A stretch of 64,000 nt of DNA from Atherix ibis (Eukaryota > Arthropoda > Insecta > Diptera > Athericidae). The notes beneath the pieces are model-generated. The model was not told where the DNA came from, searched no databases, and worked only from the letters and a program-made list of their open reading frames with translations. The stretch spans positions 39,405,212 to 39,469,211 of the forward strand of contig OY282609.1 of assembly GCA_958298945.1 (NCBI GenBank), in the 5' to 3' direction. Positions 60,417-64,000 of the stretch are shown piece by piece. Position numbers and translations under genes: made by a program. How positions within the stretch are numbered: the stretch's first letter is position 1; each line of letters starts with the position of its first letter.

Positions 60417-61249
60417 CTATTGAATCCGATTGTAGAAATATAAAATAATACGAGTATAGGAAAATATCAACTATATTATTTATTTGTATTGTATTTTTTT
60501 ATTTGTATTAATTATTGAAAGTTAAATAAGTATAGACTTATTTTAAACACAGGTACAAGTAATTTATAATTAGCGATGGTTAAGTTTAAATATTGCATTG
60601 AATTACCTTATTTACTAGAAGCAAATATTTCTGATTTTACTACATTAAAGTACAAAATATTGTTGATAATGTAAAATTTGGGGAAGAAAGAATTTATAAA
60701 ATACGAGTAGCTTAACCATTGTAAACGGAATAAGACTGTATACATACAAGTATATCTATTTTCTTTTTAACAAATGCTCTAATTACAATTGTAAGAGTTT
60801 GTAAGATCATATTTTTTTGTCTTCGCTTTGCAGATGATCGGTCCGATACAGCTATCCTCCCGCTTATTTTCGTGCGATTTGGTGCGGTACCATGCTTTCG
60901 TCCACTACCAGATGCTGCTATTTACATTTACGTTTTTTTATGGCTGATGGCTTTTCAGGTATTTTTTCGCACTTTTATTGTTAAGAAAATGATAACGGGA
61001 TGATAAAATTAAAGTAGAATCAAAAGTAAAATAGTGTTTGGATAAAGTTAAACCGACGACCCTTTGGATGGTAGTCTAGCACGGTAACTAATGTGCAGTG
61101 GGCCAGCAGGCTGTTTACAGATTTATGTACATATGCAGTTTATGAATAGTTGAACTTTGAAGTTTACGCTACTAATGCACTGTTATTGTAATGTCATATT
61201 TACGAAGGTTAGAATAAATTGTCAGTTTCGAAACAAAACGATATATTTG
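60417..61249. other. abrupt intron, unassigned
   Basis: AT-rich to about 60820, then a GC-richer piece that I cannot name and that may be the start of the LINE remnant to its right. Confidence 0.35.
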
Positions 61250-62440
61250 TGATATTTATCTCGCTCATCATCATCATAATCAACTGTGCGGTTACCGGGA
61301 GTCCGATCTAAAAACTGTAGATATACTGCCTTCGCTCTGTAGTTATCAAGTTCCACACCCTCAACATATTTTTGTCAGCCTGCTGAATCAAAAAATTGCA
61401 AATGTACTGCCTTCGCTCCGCAGTCATCTAGTTCCACACCCCCAACATATTTCTGGCGTCTTGGCTAGCCGCTTCACTCTACAGAATGCAGTGCCTACCT
61501 CGGCTTGTGGGACCATAAATGAAGCTACTGAAGATTTTCCGGCAGGATCTTCGTCATCCATACGGATGAAGTGTCCTTAAATTTATCCGCAACCGGGCCG
61601 TCACCGTAAAGATCCAGAATCTCGTTGAAAAAAGGCTCCGAAATCATCCATTCTTATATGAAAATTCTTCGAAAGATCCCCTTCTCCAACGCGGGCAAGA
61701 GTTCAGCAATCGCCGCCGGCTTAATCTACTGAGTTTATTTTAGTTCAGAAATCGTCCATTTTCATGAAGATCTCTTTCTGACCAACACATAATGTCGATG
61801 TCGCCAGTGTATGCTAAAACCTGGGCAGACTAAATAAGGATAGTACTTCTTATGCTTACCCTTAATCACATTTTCCAGCGACAAGTTAAAAAGAATGCCT
61901 AAAAATGAGTCTTCTTGTCGGAGAACAGTATGAATGTTAAATGGCTCTGAAAGTGATTCGGCTGCTTTTAGTCTTCCTCTCTCTCATTAATGTGTAGTTT
62001 TACCCTAGCTATGCTATCATAAGCAATTTAAATATCGATCTGTTGAATATATTCCAGTAGTTTTTTATCGACTGCCGTAGAAAGAAAACTGTCAAGCCTT
62101 TCTGGTATGGGTCCATAATTTTTTGGCCAAATGGGGCTATTCTTCCTAGTAAGATAACGGAGAATATCTTATAGATGGTACTCCATAACGTATTATATCA
62201 ATAATTACTACAATTCGTGATATCTCAACTTTGAGTATGAGACAGATAATGATTCACTGTCCCACACTTGGACCATTAATTGATGAACTGTTTGATACAA
62301 TATGTCACCTCCGTACTTAACCACTTTACTGGCGATCCCATCGACTTCGCGCCACTTGTGTTCATCAGTCGACAGATCGCTTCTGTGGTTTCCTCGATGC
62401 TCTGTGGCGGCAGCATGCCCCAGCTGTCGGGACCTCAAAA
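61250..62440 (-). pseudogene. RTE-like LINE remnant
   Basis: Read on the minus strand it gives 'DGIASKVVKYGGDILYQTVHQLM', 'WDSESL', then broken pieces such as 'IAPFGQKIMDPYQ' and 'FNIHTVLRQEDSFLGILFNL' (the degraded 'LRQGD..S..LFNL' RT motif), and further decayed sequence down to about 61250. This pattern fits the RTE-like LINEs common in insects. Stops and frameshifts occur throughout. Confidence 0.55.
61308..61458. repeat. Two-copy direct repeat of about 80 bp
   Basis: The words CTGCCTTCGCTC and AGTTCCACACCC with CAACATATTTCTGG-like ends occur twice, about 80 bases apart, inside the LINE remnant. Confidence 0.75.
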
Positions 62441-63220
62441 TCGTGGTCTGACTGCTTCGTGTTTAGGAGTTCATCAAAATATTGCACCCATCAGTTTTAT
62501 TATACCAATTTTCTTTACATAGACTCTATTATTTTCTATGCACTTCCGACATCTACTAAAAAGTTTTCCTACTTTTTCCAACTTATAACTAGCGCATTAC
62601 TACAAATAGTCAAATGTGGTAAAATGTAAGTTTCTACCAGTAATAGATAATAGCTTTTAAGCAATAATAAAAAATATGCCACGGAAATAAAAATTATATA
62701 AACAAGAATACATTTTAAAACGATGAAATTATCAACATTAATTAAAAATTTGAATAAACAATATTGACGTCCCCAGATTATGCCTTAAATTTTATATCAT
62801 AATAATTATTTTTCTTTACGTATCAACATATTTATACATACACATACGTATATGGTATACAAAAGAGTATTCATTTCCGGGTTTTCGTGCCTAAAAAAAT
62901 CTGCCTACAACCAATGTTTAGTGTCTATTATATTTCTTTAACTTTTAAGCAGCGCAGGGTATAAAATTATGACAATAAATATTCTTAGATTTCACTTGTC
63001 AGCAAGTGAAAATTTAAAAATTAGCACTCCTAATTTTACTTGCCGTTAAATTGCTTTGAACCTGTATTAGTTTAAGTTAATACAAGTTTGAAGTCTTTCT
63101 AAAAACGTGTCTTTTTTTCTCAGTAGATAAGATATAGGCCTTATATACTAATAATATTTTAGTTTCTATAAGTATCAAAAAAATTACAGTTAAGTATAAT
63201 ATTAGTAGATAAAGACTAAC
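62441..63220. other. abrupt intron, AT-rich, nothing recognised
   Basis: No open frame or motif of note between the LINE remnant and the next exon. Confidence 0.45.
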
Positions 63221-63520
63221 CTGATTGGACGGTAGTTGCTGTCCGGCTTCCAGCGCTTGACTTAGTAGAGAATCTCTTAACTCTAGGCTCCGATCACGAT
63301 CCCTGTCCCTTGAGGTTTCCCGGCTATGATCTCGATTGCGATCACGTTCACGATGTAGTGCATGTTGGCCAACTGGTAATTCTCGATCTAATAACAATCT
63401 TTCAGGGCTGATACCATGCTGGGCGCGGTATAAGTCAGCACTTTTAATGCGTTTTTGAGGAGGAGGCGTCAAATGATTTGAGCGATCATCGGACATATCC
63501 CATGGTAAGGAAGTTGATGT
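63221..63520 (-). CDS. ab: abrupt, linker exon
   Basis: Phase 0 at both ends: acceptor ...TAATAAAG before 63520 and donor CAG|GTTAGT at 63221. It encodes 100 residues: 'TSTSLPWDMSDDRSN', 'HLTPPPQKRIKSADLYRAQH', 'GISPERLLLDRELPVGQHAL', then an Arg/Asp-rich repeat (RDRDRDR type) and 'SLELRDSLLSQALEAGQQLP'. The block from 'HLTPPPQKR' to 'LLLDRE' is shared with Drosophila Abrupt. The acceptor has a weak pyrimidine tract, so the first few residues are less certain than the rest. Confidence 0.9.
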
Positions 63521-63651
63521 CTTTATTATTATTAAAGTATTACGTATAAAAGAAAAATAAAAAATACATATTGTCATTAATAAGACTTAATAATTCAGCG
63601 GACAATTCTATATTTCATATGGAACTGTCACATTACTTTGATTCGTCTTAC

Positions 63652-63841
63652 CGGCGAAGCCTTTAGCTCTTGTACAGAACCAGGTACAGCAGAAGAAATT
63701 GTTGAATTAAACACAGGTACCGATGTTCTTGATGTTGAATTTTTAACATCAGCTAAGCCTCGAATTTGTAAAAGTTGTGCAGTTTTAAGAAAATCACTCA
63801 ATTGTTCTTGGCCTATATTTACTTCCCCATTATACATAAAT
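63652..63841 (-). CDS. ab: abrupt, end of BTB domain
   Basis: Begins after ATATACAG; one base completes an Arg codon ('ENLL-R-FMYNGEVNI'). It holds the last helices of the BTB domain ('QEQLSDFLKTAQLLQIRGLA') and a short linker ending 'VQELKASP' at the donor CCG|GTAAGA, phase 0. The BTB domain makes dimers. The Ser/Asn-rich linker after the BTB domain is only about 30 residues here, while in Drosophila it is far longer. Confidence 0.93.
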
Positions 63842-63946
63842 CTGTATATAATAGAAAGTAAAAATATATATATAGGAAATCATTTGATAATGAATAATTA
63901 ATATAAATAATGAAGACAAAATTAATATCTATTTACTTAGATTTAC

Positions 63947-64000
63947 CTCAATAAGTTCTCAACATCTTCAGCTCTAACATCACGAAGAATGACTATCGGA
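63947..64000 (-). CDS. ab: abrupt, partial BTB exon, cut by the window edge
   Basis: The minus-strand reading is 'PIVILRDVRAEDVENLL' followed by AG|GTAAAT, which leaves a split Arg codon. This is the core BTB strand-helix segment. The start codon and first half of the BTB domain lie beyond base 64000. The intron to the next exon is 105 bp. Confidence 0.9.

Overview
The window is nuclear DNA of an insect, most likely a higher fly (AT-rich, GT-AG introns, and a BTB zinc-finger gene that I match from memory to Drosophila abrupt exon by exon). The transposon set fits a fruit-fly-like dipteran such as a tephritid, but the species cannot be fixed from sequence alone.

The only host gene I can support is abrupt (ab), on the minus strand. 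Its 5' part lies beyond base 64000. Visible coding exons are 63947-64000 (end of the BTB domain), 63652-63841, 63221-63520, 60191-60416, then a 29.9 kb intron, then 29640-30293 (C2H2 zinc-finger pair) and 28092-28633 (acidic C-terminus and stop). A second, phase-matched terminal exon with a different zinc-finger pair lies at 32629-33464. All splice phases close, giving 654 visible residues for the usual form and 534 for the alternative form. Below 28092 is the presumed 3' UTR and AT-rich flank, with three let-7 seed matches in the sense of the abrupt mRNA.

Bases 1-21359 are a graveyard of retroelements. In order: a decayed Ty3/gypsy body, a jockey-clade reverse transcriptase end, and a BEL/Pao fragment that has been entered by a jockey-clade LINE, which in turn has been entered by a third LINE (6403-11103, 14-bp target-site duplication). 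That third LINE is the most interesting object here. Its 5' end is a complete 5S rRNA-like sequence, followed at once by a tRNA T-arm/B-box. A second, independent insertion of the same family at 51869-52675 (minus strand) has the same 5' end but has lost nearly all of its body. From 11139 a 3407-bp block is repeated three times in tandem.

The large abrupt intron (30294-60190) holds a nearly intact Ty1/copia element in antisense orientation (34717-39487), a jockey-clade fragment, three mariner copies, one further Tc1/mariner-superfamily DDE transposase, an R1/LOA-like LINE remnant, the deleted 5S-headed LINE and a probable solo LTR. A Tc1-like remnant lies between the two zinc-finger terminal exons. 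The next intron upstream carries a decayed RTE-like LINE. Remaining stretches are AT-rich and without recognisable genes.
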